Positions 8,849-16,680 of a stretch of 64,000 bases of DNA are shown in pieces. Position numbers and translations under genes: made by a program. Within the stretch, counting starts at the first letter, position 1; each line of letters opens with the position of its first letter. The stretch spans positions 186,001 through 250,000 of the forward strand of contig NZ_JACHZB010000008.1 in assembly GCF_014193255.1 (NCBI RefSeq), written 5' to 3'. The DNA comes from Rhizobium sp. BK196. Lineage in GTDB: Bacteria > Pseudomonadota > Alphaproteobacteria > Rhizobiales > Rhizobiaceae. Under the pieces are notes generated by a model. It had not been told where the DNA came from, made no database searches, and saw only the letters and a program-made list of their open reading frames with translations.

Positions 8849-9385
8849 ATGACGATCAAGACTGTCCGCATTGCTTCCCTCCTGCTCGGCGGCTGCATTG
8901 CCGCGTCTGTCTTCTCCGGCCCCGTCTTCGCGATCGGCGACGATAGCAGCACCATGCCGACCTGCAAGAAGGGCGAGATCTACGACAAGAAGGCAAAGAA
9001 ATGCGTCAAGCAGCAGAGCGCCAACGTAACGGACGAGAACCGCACCGATTACGCCTACTCGCTCGCCAAGGCCGGCCGCTATGAAGAAGCGCTCGCCATG
9101 CTCGACACTGTCAAAGATCAGAACAATGCCGAATGGCTGAATTATCGCGGTTACGCCACCCGCAAACTCGGCCGCACGGATGAAGGTATCTCCTACTACC
9201 TGCAATCGGTGAAGCTTGATCCGCAATATGCCAAGGTCCGCGAATATCTCGGCGAAGCCTATGTCATCAAAGGTCAGCTCGACCTCGCAAAGGAGCAGTT
9301 GACAACCATCAAGGCGATCTGCGGCACGGGCTGCGAAGAATATCAGGACCTCAACGCCGCCATTCTTGATCCGTCGAAGATCTGA
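8849..9385 (+). CDS. Exported TPR-repeat protein
   Basis: The 178-residue protein has an N-terminal signal sequence of about 28 residues (ending PVFA); Cys16 within LLLGGC makes a lipoprotein alternative conceivable. A short CKKGEIYDKKAKKCVKQ stretch with two Cys is followed by about three tetratricopeptide repeats (residues 65-150; YAYSLAKAGRYEEALAML and YLQSVKLDPQYAKVREYLG are visible) and a C-terminal CGTGCEEY. A GAGGAG ribosome-binding site precedes the ATG. The sigma factor and anti-sigma genes follow, which suggests a common regulon. Function is unknown; TPRs imply protein binding in the periplasm. Confidence 0.8.
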   Translation: MTIKTVRIASLLLGGCIAASVFSGPVFAIGDDSSTMPTCKKGEIYDKKAKKCVKQQSANVTDENRTDYAYSLAKAGRYEEALAMLDTVKDQNNAEWLNYRGYATRKLGRTDEGISYYLQSVKLDPQYAKVREYLGEAYVIKGQLDLAKEQLTTIKAICGTGCEEYQDLNAAILDPSKI

Positions 9386-9413
9386 ACCGGGCCAAGGCAG
9401 GAGAGAGGCAAGG

Positions 9414-10052
9414 TTGATTGAAGGCTATTTCCGGATGTCGGTCGCACACACCACATTTCCTGCCTATAGTCGCGCCAGAACGGAATCGCCGGCCCCGCCG
9501 GCGGTCCCGAAACAGTTAGTATGCGCGGAGGCAACCATCGCGAGCGAAGCGGATATCAGGAGCGGCCTGACGGAGCATCTTTCCCGTCTGTGGCGCTATG
9601 GCCTCGTTCTTTCGCATCAGCGTGATGTGGCCGACGATCTCGTGCAGGCGACCTGCGTTCGCGCGCTGGAGCGGGCCGATCAGTTTATAGCAGGCACGCG
9701 GCTCGACCGCTGGCTGTTTTCGATCCTGCATTCGATCTGGCTGAATGAGATCCGTGCCCGCCGCGTACGCCAGGGGCAGGGTTTCGTCGATGCCGACGAG
9801 ACGCTCACCTTCGACGGCGCCCGCGATACCGAAACGCATGTCATGGCGAACCAGGTTTTGAAACAGGTGCACGCGCTGCCGGAGGCGCAGCGATCGGCGG
9901 TGTTTCTCGCCTATGTCGAAGGACTTTCCTATCGCGAGGTCGCTGCCATACTGGATGTTCCGATCGGCACCGTGATGAGCCGGCTGGCAGCTGCCCGCGC
10001 GAAGCTCTCCGAACCGTATCGGCAGGGGGATTCGAATGAACACGAAGCATAA
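9414..10052 (+). CDS. ECF-type RNA polymerase sigma factor
   Basis: This group IV sigma factor has region 2 (SHQRDVADDLVQATCVRALERADQ) and region 4 with its helix-turn-helix (LSYREVAAILDVPIGTVMSR). The TTG at 9414 is preferred because AGGAGAGAGG lies just upstream; ATG at 9435 is the alternative and would leave the conserved domains unchanged. The N terminus before region 2 is about 35-40 residues longer than in typical family members and looks disordered (Pro/Ala-rich). The last 17 bases overlap the anti-sigma gene. It probably controls its own operon and possibly the upstream TPR gene. Confidence 0.85.
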   Translation: MIEGYFRMSVAHTTFPAYSRARTESPAPPAVPKQLVCAEATIASEADIRSGLTEHLSRLWRYGLVLSHQRDVADDLVQATCVRALERADQFIAGTRLDRWLFSILHSIWLNEIRARRVRQGQGFVDADETLTFDGARDTETHVMANQVLKQVHALPEAQRSAVFLAYVEGLSYREVAAILDVPIGTVMSRLAAARAKLSEPYRQGDSNEHEA

Positions 10053-10830
10053 AATGCCCTCCGACGAGGAACTGACCGCCTTCATCGATGGTGAGCTTGC
10101 GCCCGAAGAGGCTGCCCGCATCGAGGCGATAATCGAGGCAGATGAGGCTGTCGCCGAACGGCTGGAATTCCTGGCGCGTGCAAGCCTGCCTTACAAACAA
10201 GCCTTCGCGCCGCTGCTCGATGCCGCTCCGCAGGCAAAGCTTGAATCCATGTTGTGGGCCATCCCCGCCGCCCAGTCTGCAAGGCCGGCTGCCTTCATGA
10301 GCCGTCGAGGCTTTCTCGGCGCGCTTGCTGCTTCGATCGTTGCCGGCATCGCCGTCGATCGCGCCGTGATCGGTGTCGGCGCAAGGCTCTCGGGCAAGGA
10401 TGAAAACAGCGAATGGCGCGCCGTCGTTGCCGAATATATTTCGCTCTATACGCCGGAGACGCTCACCGGTCCGGTTCCGCCCAGAGATGTGCAGGCAGCG
10501 CAGCTCGCCAGTCTGGATGGCGACCTCCGCCTGCAACTCTCGCCAGAGCAGGTCGCCCTGCCGGATATCGATTTCAAGCGCGCCCAGATCCTGCAATATG
10601 ATGGCAAGCCGCTCGCACAGATCGCCTATCTGGATCCCAAAACCGGCCCCATGGCGCTCTGCATCGTCGCCTCCGACGGCGGCCCCAAAGCCCCCGATAT
10701 CGAGGGCCGCAAGGGCATGAACGTCGTCTACTGGTCAAGCGCCGCCCATGCCTTCATGCTGATCGGCCATGCCCCTGTCGACCGCATGACGGAGATCGCC
10801 GACGCCATCAGGGGCAAAATTTCGGTCTAG
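10036..10830 (+). CDS. Membrane-anchored anti-sigma factor
   Basis: The 264-residue protein has a cytoplasmic N-terminal anti-sigma segment (DEELTAFIDGELAPEEAARIE, residues 10-30), one membrane span at about 93-113, and a periplasmic domain of about 150 residues. The classical zinc anti-sigma HxxxCxxC motif is absent. An SRRGFLGALAAS stretch just before the span resembles a Tat signal, though in this family it more likely marks the inner side of the helix. Overlap with the sigma gene is the usual arrangement for a sigma/anti-sigma pair. The activating signal is unknown. Confidence 0.82.
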   Translation: MNTKHKMPSDEELTAFIDGELAPEEAARIEAIIEADEAVAERLEFLARASLPYKQAFAPLLDAAPQAKLESMLWAIPAAQSARPAAFMSRRGFLGALAASIVAGIAVDRAVIGVGARLSGKDENSEWRAVVAEYISLYTPETLTGPVPPRDVQAAQLASLDGDLRLQLSPEQVALPDIDFKRAQILQYDGKPLAQIAYLDPKTGPMALCIVASDGGPKAPDIEGRKGMNVVYWSSAAHAFMLIGHAPVDRMTEIADAIRGKISV

Positions 10831-10844
10831 GCTGACGGACGGCC

Positions 10845-11489
10845 TCAATTAGCTACGCTCGCAAGCCGAAGATTTGCCTGTGACGCATTGAGAACCTGTG
10901 GCTGGGCGTTCACCTCGATGATGCCAGATGGTTTCTGCCTGACGCCCGGCCGTGGCGCCTTGGCCGGAACCGGCGCACTCGCTGCCTTGCCGGGAGCGCA
11001 ATTGCCTGACATGTTGCTCTCGACATGGGGCTTGCCGTTGCCCGTGCTGACGTAACGGACGCTGCGGGTGCAGACGCCGTTACCGGATATGGTGGAGACC
11101 ATGGAATATCCCCGCACTCCGGCCGGCAGATCGCTGAGACCGATCGTCGTCAGATTGCCCGGTGATATCAGCATCATGCTGTCGGCTTGCTGCAGCATGG
11201 CGGCAGCCTCGCGATCCATGTCGGCGGATATGCGGTCGAGATCGGCAAAGGGTGTCGAAGGCCAGAAAGGATCGAAGAAACCGGGCTCCGGCTGACTGTC
11301 GATGCGGACCTGCGGCGGCCAGTCGCCGGCATAGCGAATTTGTTCAATGGAACCATCCGGCAGTCGCATCACGAACACGTGGGTATTGGCGGATTTGTGG
11401 GCGATCGTCTCGGCTGCAGCCGGGCCGGCAAGTTCTGCGGCGGCGATGACAGCGGCACTCATCAGGAATGCGATACGAAGCTTTTGCAC
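10845..11489 (-). CDS. Exported protein of unknown function
   Basis: The GTG at 11489 is chosen because AGGAGG lies five bases upstream; the gene then codes 214 residues. The N terminus VQKLRIAFLMSAAVIAAAELAGPAAA is a signal peptide. The mature part carries a VFVMRLPDGSIEQIRYAGD segment, an Asp/Glu/Met-rich helix (residues about 85-115) and two Cys (GVCTRSV and SGNCAPG) that could pair in the periplasm. The C-terminal third is rich in Pro/Ala/Lys. The gene converges with the anti-sigma gene. I do not recognise a family. Confidence 0.72.
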   Translation of the reverse strand: MQKLRIAFLMSAAVIAAAELAGPAAAETIAHKSANTHVFVMRLPDGSIEQIRYAGDWPPQVRIDSQPEPGFFDPFWPSTPFADLDRISADMDREAAAMLQQADSMMLISPGNLTTIGLSDLPAGVRGYSMVSTISGNGVCTRSVRYVSTGNGKPHVESNMSGNCAPGKAASAPVPAKAPRPGVRQKPSGIIEVNAQPQVLNASQANLRLASVAN

Positions 11490-11619
11490 AATGACCTCCT
11501 GAACTGGAAGAACACTATCCAACCGCCCGCGTGGGCAAGCGCGGCGGCAGGACGGATGATCACTGTGACGCCGGCCAAATTTGTGGCGCTTCGCTGCGAC
11601 GTGGCGCCGCAGACGGGCA

Positions 11620-11662
11620 GCAACTCCAGCAAAAGTGCCCTGATTTTGCGTTCGGAATTGCG
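11620..11662. repeat. REP-like palindromic intergenic element (copy 1)
   Basis: The element begins GCAACTCCAGCAAAAG and ends TTTTGCGTTCGGAATTGCG, so its ends are inverted and it can fold into a hairpin. Related copies occur at 38000-38103, 49255-49300 and 63430-63473. It lies between two minus-strand genes. This repeat type is common between genes in rhizobia. Confidence 0.75.
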
Positions 11663-11676
11663 TGGAGACAGAGAGT

Positions 11677-12222
11677 TTAGAACGGCTGGGTCTTGTCGGA
11701 CACCGGGCTGATCTGATTGGCGGGAACGAGACGGTTCAGGCAGTTGACATAGGTCGTATACATCTGCTGGAGCCGCGAGAGCGGCACGACCCATGATCCT
11801 TCATTTCCGGCAAAATCCAGTTCCATATCGGGCGTGCCAATAAAGGAATTCTTGAGGATCTTCTTGATCTGCGCCACGGCCGTCTTGTCGCTGGCCGGCA
11901 GGATGCGAAGCGTCTTGCTGTCGAAGAATTCGGCCGGTACGGCCTTGGTGCCGGAATAGCCGACAAGCGTTACCTTGGTCGCCGTGCCCTTGGGGATATC
12001 CCAGCCATCCTTCGAGACGAGCCACATGACGCTGTCGAGGCTCTGGCGGAATTCAGCCGTCTTGCCGAGCTCGTCGTTCCAGACCAGTCGGCAATAGGAC
12101 GGCTTCTCGTCGACAAACCCGACCGACCACTGCCGCGCGTCGCCCATCCATTCCGTCTCGCTCCCCTGGGCCACGGCCGGAATGAGGAGGGCTGCCAGCA
12201 ATAGTGCAGAAAAGGTCTTCAT
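11677..12222 (-). CDS. Exported protein of unknown function
   Basis: The ATG at 12222 follows TTGGAGATGG and gives 181 residues; an ATG six codons upstream is less likely. MKTFSALLLAALLIPAVAQG is a signal peptide. The mature protein has two Cys (SYCRLVW, YVNCLN) and motifs (WSVGFVDEKPSYCRLVWNDE; FDSKTLRILP; SWVVPLSRLQQMY) reminiscent of small periplasmic proteins conserved among Rhizobiales, but I cannot assign a family. It is the last ordinary gene before the accessory island to the right. Confidence 0.72.
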   Translation of the reverse strand: MKTFSALLLAALLIPAVAQGSETEWMGDARQWSVGFVDEKPSYCRLVWNDELGKTAEFRQSLDSVMWLVSKDGWDIPKGTATKVTLVGYSGTKAVPAEFFDSKTLRILPASDKTAVAQIKKILKNSFIGTPDMELDFAGNEGSWVVPLSRLQQMYTTYVNCLNRLVPANQISPVSDKTQPF

Positions 12223-12484
12223 GGCTCGAACCATCTCCAAGTCGTGAGGTGATTCTACCGACGGAAGGTTGAGTTTTTGCTACCGGGGTCATCCTCAAGC
12301 GTTCCGGCATGCGGCTTGGATTGGCATGTTCGCGGCGATGTGAGCGGCGAGCTTTGGGCGAGATGGTCGCAGCGAGTTCGAGCATGCTCGGTGAGAGCGG
12401 GAACGGACCTTTCGGCAGATGTTGGCGCACCCGACTGGAGACGCTATCTTCGGACGGTTTTCTTTTACGACGGCCGGCAGAATT

Positions 12485-12754
12485 GCTTACGCCGCTTACG
12501 ATTGCACATATGAACTTCGTAAGCGAATTTCCGCAATGGTTTCAAAGAATTACTGCTTCGCTTACGGACTTACGAAGATAATAGTGAAACTCAGATGGAG
12601 AGACAGCCGGTATTCCAGCGGCTGTTGGCTCTCCCCAAGAGAGTTGGAGATAGGTCGTAATTTCGTAATTTCGTAAGCGCGGCAGTTAAAATTATGATTT
12701 TGTTATCTAATCGCGCTTACGAAATTTGCCCGCGAACGGCCGCGCTTACAAATT
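12485..12754. repeat. Cluster of CTTACGAA / TTCGTAAG motifs with a 15-bp inverted repeat
   Basis: This stretch contains no convincing gene. GCTTACG-type motifs occur at 12485-12491, 12494-12500, 12516-12525 (TTCGTAAGCG), 12560-12566, 12569-12577 (CTTACGAAG) and 12661-12668. A perfect inverted repeat AATTTCGTAAGCGCG / CGCGCTTACGAAATT lies at 12667-12681 and 12712-12726, with a 30-bp AT-rich spacer. A degenerate further copy (CGCGCTTACAAATT) lies at 12741-12754. The arrangement suggests binding sites for a DNA-binding protein or a replication or transfer locus; which one is unknown. Confidence 0.7.
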
Positions 12755-12760
12755 CGGGTA

Positions 12761-12904
12761 TCACACCGATGACGCCCTGAGCAGGTCATTGCCGCTAGGA
12801 ACGCGGAAAGCGGCAATTTCCCAGCGGTTTTCTCGATCAAGAAAGCGCCAGCGCATGACCTGCTTGCTGAGCAAGCGGATTTCGTCAAAACGTCTCATGG
12901 TCAT
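12761..12904 (-). CDS. Putative small protein (47 aa) downstream of a LexA-controlled promoter
   Basis: The frame MTMRRFDEIRLLSKQVMRW... encodes 47 charged residues, with a possible later ATG two codons in and a possible TTG start 18 codons upstream. No good ribosome-binding site is visible. It is listed because it is the first substantial frame after the promoter and SOS box at 12994-13028 on the same strand, and its composition (Arg/Glu/Leu helices) looks protein-like. No family is recognised. It could also be a remnant or a non-coding leader. Confidence 0.4.
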   Translation of the reverse strand: MTMRRFDEIRLLSKQVMRWRFLDRENRWEIAAFRVPSGNDLLRASSV

Positions 12905-12993
12905 CTTTTGGGGGGCGGTTAAGACAGCGGTCGCGCGGTGCTCATGGGTGTAAAACAACGATGTTGCCGCGCGACCTGCTCACCTTGCAAGGT

Positions 12994-13028
12994 GTTCTTA
13001 TTATGTTCTCATTGTGTGGCAGAGTCAA
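12994..13028 (-). promoter_or_regulatory. LexA (SOS) box overlapping a sigma-70-type promoter
   Basis: On the minus strand TTGACT (13028-13023) is followed after exactly 17 bases by CATAAT (13005-13000). A GAAC-N7-GAAC direct repeat (13008-12994), the alphaproteobacterial LexA operator, overlaps the -10 element. Bound LexA would therefore block this promoter until DNA damage. Transcription would run toward the 47-aa frame at 12904-12761. The promoter elements and the operator are read directly; regulation is inferred. Confidence 0.7.
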
Positions 13029-13130
13029 CCGCACAGTATTGGCGACGCCCTCCGGGTGCTTCCTCTATGAAGTGGCCGGCGTGGTAGACGGCCGAAGCCC
13101 GCCTTTTCGTCTGCCGCAAGCCATTTTTCA

Positions 13131-13535
13131 TCAAGGTGCGGTGCCAGTGAACGTGACGTAGCAATAGCCTTTAGCCAAGCCGTTATCGCCAAACAGCTTC
13201 TTCTTGGCAAACCACTCGCATTCGAAGTTTTGCGAACCGGTGAGAAATACGTGTACATGATGCTCAGCACCGCCGGCTTCCACCTCGACACCTCGCGCTG
13301 GATTTGTGAATGAAACTCCGGCAGGCGCATCGTAAACCAACCGCACTCTTGTATCGCCTGGATCGTCCTGGTGTACCTCGCTAATTTTAGTTTTGCAGAT
13401 ATGAGTGCTGTTGTCACAGTCCGGCTTTATGCCCAAAGGACTAACACCGCCACCTGTCTTGAATACTGTTGACTGACACGAGCTGATGAGCCCCAGCGTA
13501 GTTACACACAACAGAGTTTTTTTCCTCAAAGGCAT
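13131..13535 (-). CDS. Putative lipoprotein
   Basis: The ATG at 13535 follows AAGGGGGATG and gives 134 residues. The N terminus MPLRKKTLLCVTTLGLISSC is a lipoprotein signal with lipobox LISSC. The mature domain has four more Cys in pairs (DCDNSTHIC; FECEWF and GYCYVTF) and a beta-rich look. It belongs to the accessory island, and base composition here is visibly less GC-rich than in flanking genes. No family recognised. Confidence 0.68.
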   Translation of the reverse strand: MPLRKKTLLCVTTLGLISSCQSTVFKTGGGVSPLGIKPDCDNSTHICKTKISEVHQDDPGDTRVRLVYDAPAGVSFTNPARGVEVEAGGAEHHVHVFLTGSQNFECEWFAKKKLFGDNGLAKGYCYVTFTGTAP

Positions 13536-13739
13536 GATCATCCCCCTTATTGTTAGGCTAAACAATACTGCAACTTAGAGGTAGCTGGACGCAACCTACA
13601 CTTACTGGTGAGCTGAACTACAACTTCCGTCGTAGGTAAGCAGGCGTTGCGCGCGCGGGACAGAAACTGCCGCAGCCGCTGAGAACGGAAGCCACCATAA
13701 ACAGGCACACGACCCTGCTCAGCAGTTGTATCTCTCTCC

Positions 13740-13955
13740 TCACTCGTGTCCCCGCCCGCGGAATATCGTAGGGACACCTGCGGCTTCATGGCACTGAGCA
13801 AGCGTCTCCAGCCATGCGGCCAACCCCGCGGGCATTTCGATGTTCCCCGCTTCCAGCGCTTCCACCCACGACAGATCGCATTGCAGCGTGCTGGCAAGGT
13901 TTATCGGCGTCCAGCGGATGTGCAGAAGGCATTCGGTGAAGCGAGCAGGGGTCAT
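13740..13955 (-). CDS. Small helix-turn-helix-like protein
   Basis: The ATG at 13955 has GGAG at good spacing upstream and gives 71 residues. The sequence MTPARFTECLLHIRWTPINL followed by ASTLQCDLSWVEALEAGN resembles the four-helix core of small XRE/Cro-type regulators (helix 2 LASTLQCD, helix 3 SWVEALEAG), followed by a short AWLETLAQCHE helix. It may regulate the island genes, but a DNA-binding role is inferred from similarity in pattern only. Confidence 0.6.
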   Translation of the reverse strand: MTPARFTECLLHIRWTPINLASTLQCDLSWVEALEAGNIEMPAGLAAWLETLAQCHEAAGVPTIFRGRGHE

Positions 13956-14036
13956 GGTGGGCTCCAATTCGCGGTAGGCGACACAGCGGCACTGCATGCA
14001 CGCATGTCAATCACCGCGACATTCGCTGTCTCCTCT

Positions 14037-14345
14037 TCAGCTTTTCCAGAATTGCCAGGAAGGCGCGAAGCAGAACGACGGCGCAGCGACAAGATTTCCC
14101 GAATAGCAGCCGCCCACGCGCCGATAGCCGAGTGCTGCCATGCATGTGTCATGGTACGCGCCCGTACTAGCTTCTGCGATGTGATGATCCATCCGACGAA
14201 CAACGCATTCATACGATGATCGCTCTGTACTGGCGTTGGCCCAGGTTTCTAAGCCAATTAACAGCAGTCCGAATCCGACTAAGCCTCCAAGAACCAAGCC
14301 CAAACCTTTGATCAAAGCACCGAGCACCTTGGAAATGCTATCCAT
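14037..14345 (-). CDS. Small membrane protein of unknown function
   Basis: This 102-residue frame starts five bases after the stop of the upstream gene (TGA TAAAG ATG), which implies translational coupling. Residues about 8-32 form one Gly/Leu-rich membrane helix (VLGALIKGLGLVLGGLVGFG). The rest is Cys-containing (YECVVRR, HDTCMAALGY, GGCYSGN, SFCFAPS) and would lie in the periplasm if the N terminus is inside. No family recognised. It is an accessory-island gene. Confidence 0.55.
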   Translation of the reverse strand: MDSISKVLGALIKGLGLVLGGLVGFGLLLIGLETWANASTERSSYECVVRRMDHHIAEASTGAYHDTCMAALGYRRVGGCYSGNLVAAPSFCFAPSWQFWKS

Positions 14346-14350
14346 CTTTA

Positions 14351-14647
14351 TCAGTTCGGTTTCTGATCGATCGGCTTGAGCGCGGACGAAATAAGTTCTC
14401 CGAGCACACCGTGCAGCATTTGGGCAAAGCCCAGATCCATTCGCAGGCGCGTGGAAACATCGATCACTGGTTCATTCGCTGCATCTACGTGCAGTGCGCC
14501 CAAGGAAAGGCAGACCGTGTTATTGTTGACGCGGTTCTCAGTGAAGAAATCGACGAACACTGTGCGAGCTTCGACGTCTCGGATCTCAGCGTCATGATCG
14601 CCTACACGCACAACGTTACCCGACTTCACGACTACATCGTTGCTCAC
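14351..14647 (-). CDS. Small protein resembling DUF3467
   Basis: A GTG start at 14647 with GGAGAATG upstream gives 98 residues (MSNDVVVKSGNVVRVGDHDAE...). The pattern of a short beta-rich body with a VFVDFFTENRVNNN stretch, then TRLRMDLGFAQMLHGVLGELI, is like DUF3467 proteins, which have an N-terminal F/V-rich strand pair and a C-terminal amphipathic helix. The match is by eye and weak. The gene is divergent from the ParB-domain gene and coupled to the small membrane protein. Confidence 0.55.
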   Translation of the reverse strand: MSNDVVVKSGNVVRVGDHDAEIRDVEARTVFVDFFTENRVNNNTVCLSLGALHVDAANEPVIDVSTRLRMDLGFAQMLHGVLGELISSALKPIDQKPN

Positions 14648-14880
14648 AGAGCATTCTCCAAAAAAGTGCAAACGATAACGCTCGACACGATAGCGTTTTG
14701 CCGGATGAGTCGCATGATCACCGCAACTATCCCCGTGCGGATGGGCGATTTGTCCACAACTTACACTGGAATGAGACGGCTCCCTGTGGATGTTATTCGA
14801 CGCGAAACGATAATAGCTTTGGCTAATTCCTATCCTGGCCTCACTCTTTCACGTTCCTCGGACGAACACGAGGGAAAGCA
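14648..14880. promoter_or_regulatory. Divergent intergenic region with operator-like and DnaA-box-like sites
   Basis: The region separates a minus-strand small-gene operon from the ParB-domain gene. It contains an AACGCT-N9-AGCGTT inverted repeat (14677-14682 with 14692-14697). It also contains TTGTCCACA (14750-14758) and an oppositely oriented TGTGGATGT (14785-14793), both close to the DnaA consensus. A GAGGGAAAG ribosome-binding site precedes the ATG at 14881. Binding proteins are not known. Confidence 0.45.
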
Positions 14881-15687
14881 ATGCAGGAAAACATCCGCCC
14901 AATAGCGCCCGTCAGCATCTCTGGCTTGGAGCCTCAGACGCCGCCGACGGGAATGCCTATCTTCGAGCTCGTCAAGCCGACCGAGCTTTATGTTGATCCC
15001 GCGTACCAGCGAAACATCAGTGAGAAGGGCTCTCGCCAGATCAGGCGAATCAGCGAGGATTTCGACTGGGTGAAGTATAAGCCGCCGATCTGCGCGTATG
15101 CGGAGTACGATGGTCAGACGATCCTAAAGGTTCTGGACGGCCAGCACACTGCAATTGCCGCGGCTTCCACCCGCCACATCGATAAGATTCCGATCATGAT
15201 CGTTGAAGCCGAAACCACTGTAGCTCAGGCAAAGGCGTTCATCGGCCAGAACACGGAACGCCTCGGCGTCACCACCCTGCAGCTCCATCAAGCAGCACTC
15301 GCAGCGGCCGACGAAGACGCTCAGACACTTGAACTTGTGTGCAGCCGGGCAGGGGTGAAAGTGCTGAAAACGACGAATGCTTATACCGGTACCGGCGTCC
15401 GGCAGACGATTGCCATCAAGCAGGTTGAAGCACTCATCAATCGGCGCGGTCCAAAGCTCGCCCGCGAGATCCTGGAGGTGTTGGCAAACGCTGAACGCGG
15501 GCCGCTGACGGCGCCTCAGATCAAGGCTGTCGAGTTGCTCACGACCGATGCCGAATACTGCGAGAAAATCGCGCCAGAGGATATGACGGAAGCAATCATT
15601 GACCTTCTGTTCACCGCCGAGGACGAGGCGAAGATCTTCGCGGCAACTCATAAGGTCCAGTTCTGGAAGGCACTGGCGATCACCTAG
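14881..15687 (+). CDS. ParB-like nuclease-domain protein
   Basis: The 268-residue protein carries a ParB/Srx-type N-terminal domain at about residues 30-125. LVKPTELYVDPAYQR opens it and LKVLDGQHTAIAAA is the family's DGQHR-like signature, here with T in place of R. The C-terminal half is helical and lacks a recognisable ParB helix-turn-helix. It is therefore probably not a chromosome-partitioning ParB, and no ParA gene is nearby. Such stand-alone proteins are typical of phage and genomic islands. A terminator-like hairpin follows. Confidence 0.75.
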   Translation: MQENIRPIAPVSISGLEPQTPPTGMPIFELVKPTELYVDPAYQRNISEKGSRQIRRISEDFDWVKYKPPICAYAEYDGQTILKVLDGQHTAIAAASTRHIDKIPIMIVEAETTVAQAKAFIGQNTERLGVTTLQLHQAALAAADEDAQTLELVCSRAGVKVLKTTNAYTGTGVRQTIAIKQVEALINRRGPKLAREILEVLANAERGPLTAPQIKAVELLTTDAEYCEKIAPEDMTEAIIDLLFTAEDEAKIFAATHKVQFWKALAIT

Positions 15688-15742
15688 TTCCGGAAGTGCA
15701 AGAAGCGGCGACAGTCACTAGCTCGCGTTGCCTAACAAACTT

Positions 15743-15770
15743 GGCGCCGGCCAGTATTAGACCCGGCGCC
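15743..15770 (+). terminator. Terminator-like hairpin after the ParB-domain gene
   Basis: GGCGCCGG (15743-15750) pairs with CCGGCGCC (15763-15770), followed by TAATGGGATTTT. It sits about 55 bases after the ParB-domain stop codon. The T-run is weak. Confidence 0.55.
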
Positions 15771-15871
15771 TAATGGGATTTTCATCTAGGATGCTGGCTG
15801 GATCAGGAAGTAATCCAGCGCGCCCTCAGCTATGGCGTGCGTGACTGACGGATATTTTGGAAGCGGGAGAG

Positions 15872-16474
15872 TTATTCTGATGCCCCACTGTCGATGGCAG
15901 TTGGGAACACATCACGCACCGGATTTTTCATTGCCTTTTTGAGCTCTCCTTCAAATTCCCCAATTCGCCGTGTGCAAATTTCGAAGGATTTTCGATAGTC
16001 GCGCATCCGGCTGATGGTGACTGTCACCTTTTTCCGTTCCACCGCATCGATGGGTAGTTCTGAAATGCGAGTGATGTCTTTCCAACCGAATGTGCCTGCG
16101 GTCGGACTATGCCAAACATGCATATGGGCAAGAATGTTGCGATACCGCGATGATTTGCTTGTCGCGTCTTTCAGCCGACCCCATTCTTTCCGCAAATGAG
16201 CCCATTGTTCTCCGGGAAAGGTATTGGTCACCAGTGCCATCGGAGCATCGATCATTCCCAATCGGTCTCGGAACGATATCACACTGTGAAAGGCCGCCCG
16301 CGCGTGAAAAACCTGTTCAACATTGAGGACGGTAGCAAAGACGCTACCTAGAGCATGCTCGACATTGCCCCAGGCTGACATAGTTCGTCCATACTCAGCC
16401 ATGAACTCAGGCTCATCCAGAGCATAGTCGACGCCGATTGGTTTTCTCCAATCGTAAGGAGGAGGTTCAGTCAA
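15872..16474 (-). CDS. Hypothetical protein (200 aa)
   Basis: The start is a TTG with GAGAGGATAG just upstream. The sequence is helical and Trp-rich at the N terminus, with EYGRTMSAWGNVEHALGSVF, then FRDRLGMIDA and a SSRYRNILAHMHVW segment. An RN-x3-H pattern of this kind occurs in HEPN-like and related all-alpha proteins of accessory regions. That resemblance is a suggestion only; nothing in the context confirms a toxin or RNase function. It belongs to the island. Confidence 0.62.
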   Translation of the reverse strand: MTEPPPYDWRKPIGVDYALDEPEFMAEYGRTMSAWGNVEHALGSVFATVLNVEQVFHARAAFHSVISFRDRLGMIDAPMALVTNTFPGEQWAHLRKEWGRLKDATSKSSRYRNILAHMHVWHSPTAGTFGWKDITRISELPIDAVERKKVTVTISRMRDYRKSFEICTRRIGEFEGELKKAMKNPVRDVFPTAIDSGASE

Positions 16475-16680
16475 TGCCTATCCTCTCACCGGGACCATCT
16501 TCGCGGCCAGTCCGATGTCGCCGCTCCAATGGATATCGATAGCAAGCGGTGCGACGACGATCGAGACCGATTGAAAAGCTCGCCGATGACGCCGGCTATC
16601 GCGATCCAAGATCGCAAGAAAGCGATGAGCTTGAATCCAGCGTCAGCATTTCGAACCGACATGGACATATCACTTAGAGC

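Noticed and set aside
12240-12760. CRISPR array suspected because of repeated CTTACGAA motifs
   Set aside because: Repeats are short (7-10 bases), irregularly spaced and in both orientations; there are no uniform spacers and no cas genes.
12961-13161. Plus-strand frame starting within the SOS promoter
   Set aside because: It lacks a ribosome-binding site and overlaps the promoter elements and the lipoprotein 3' end.
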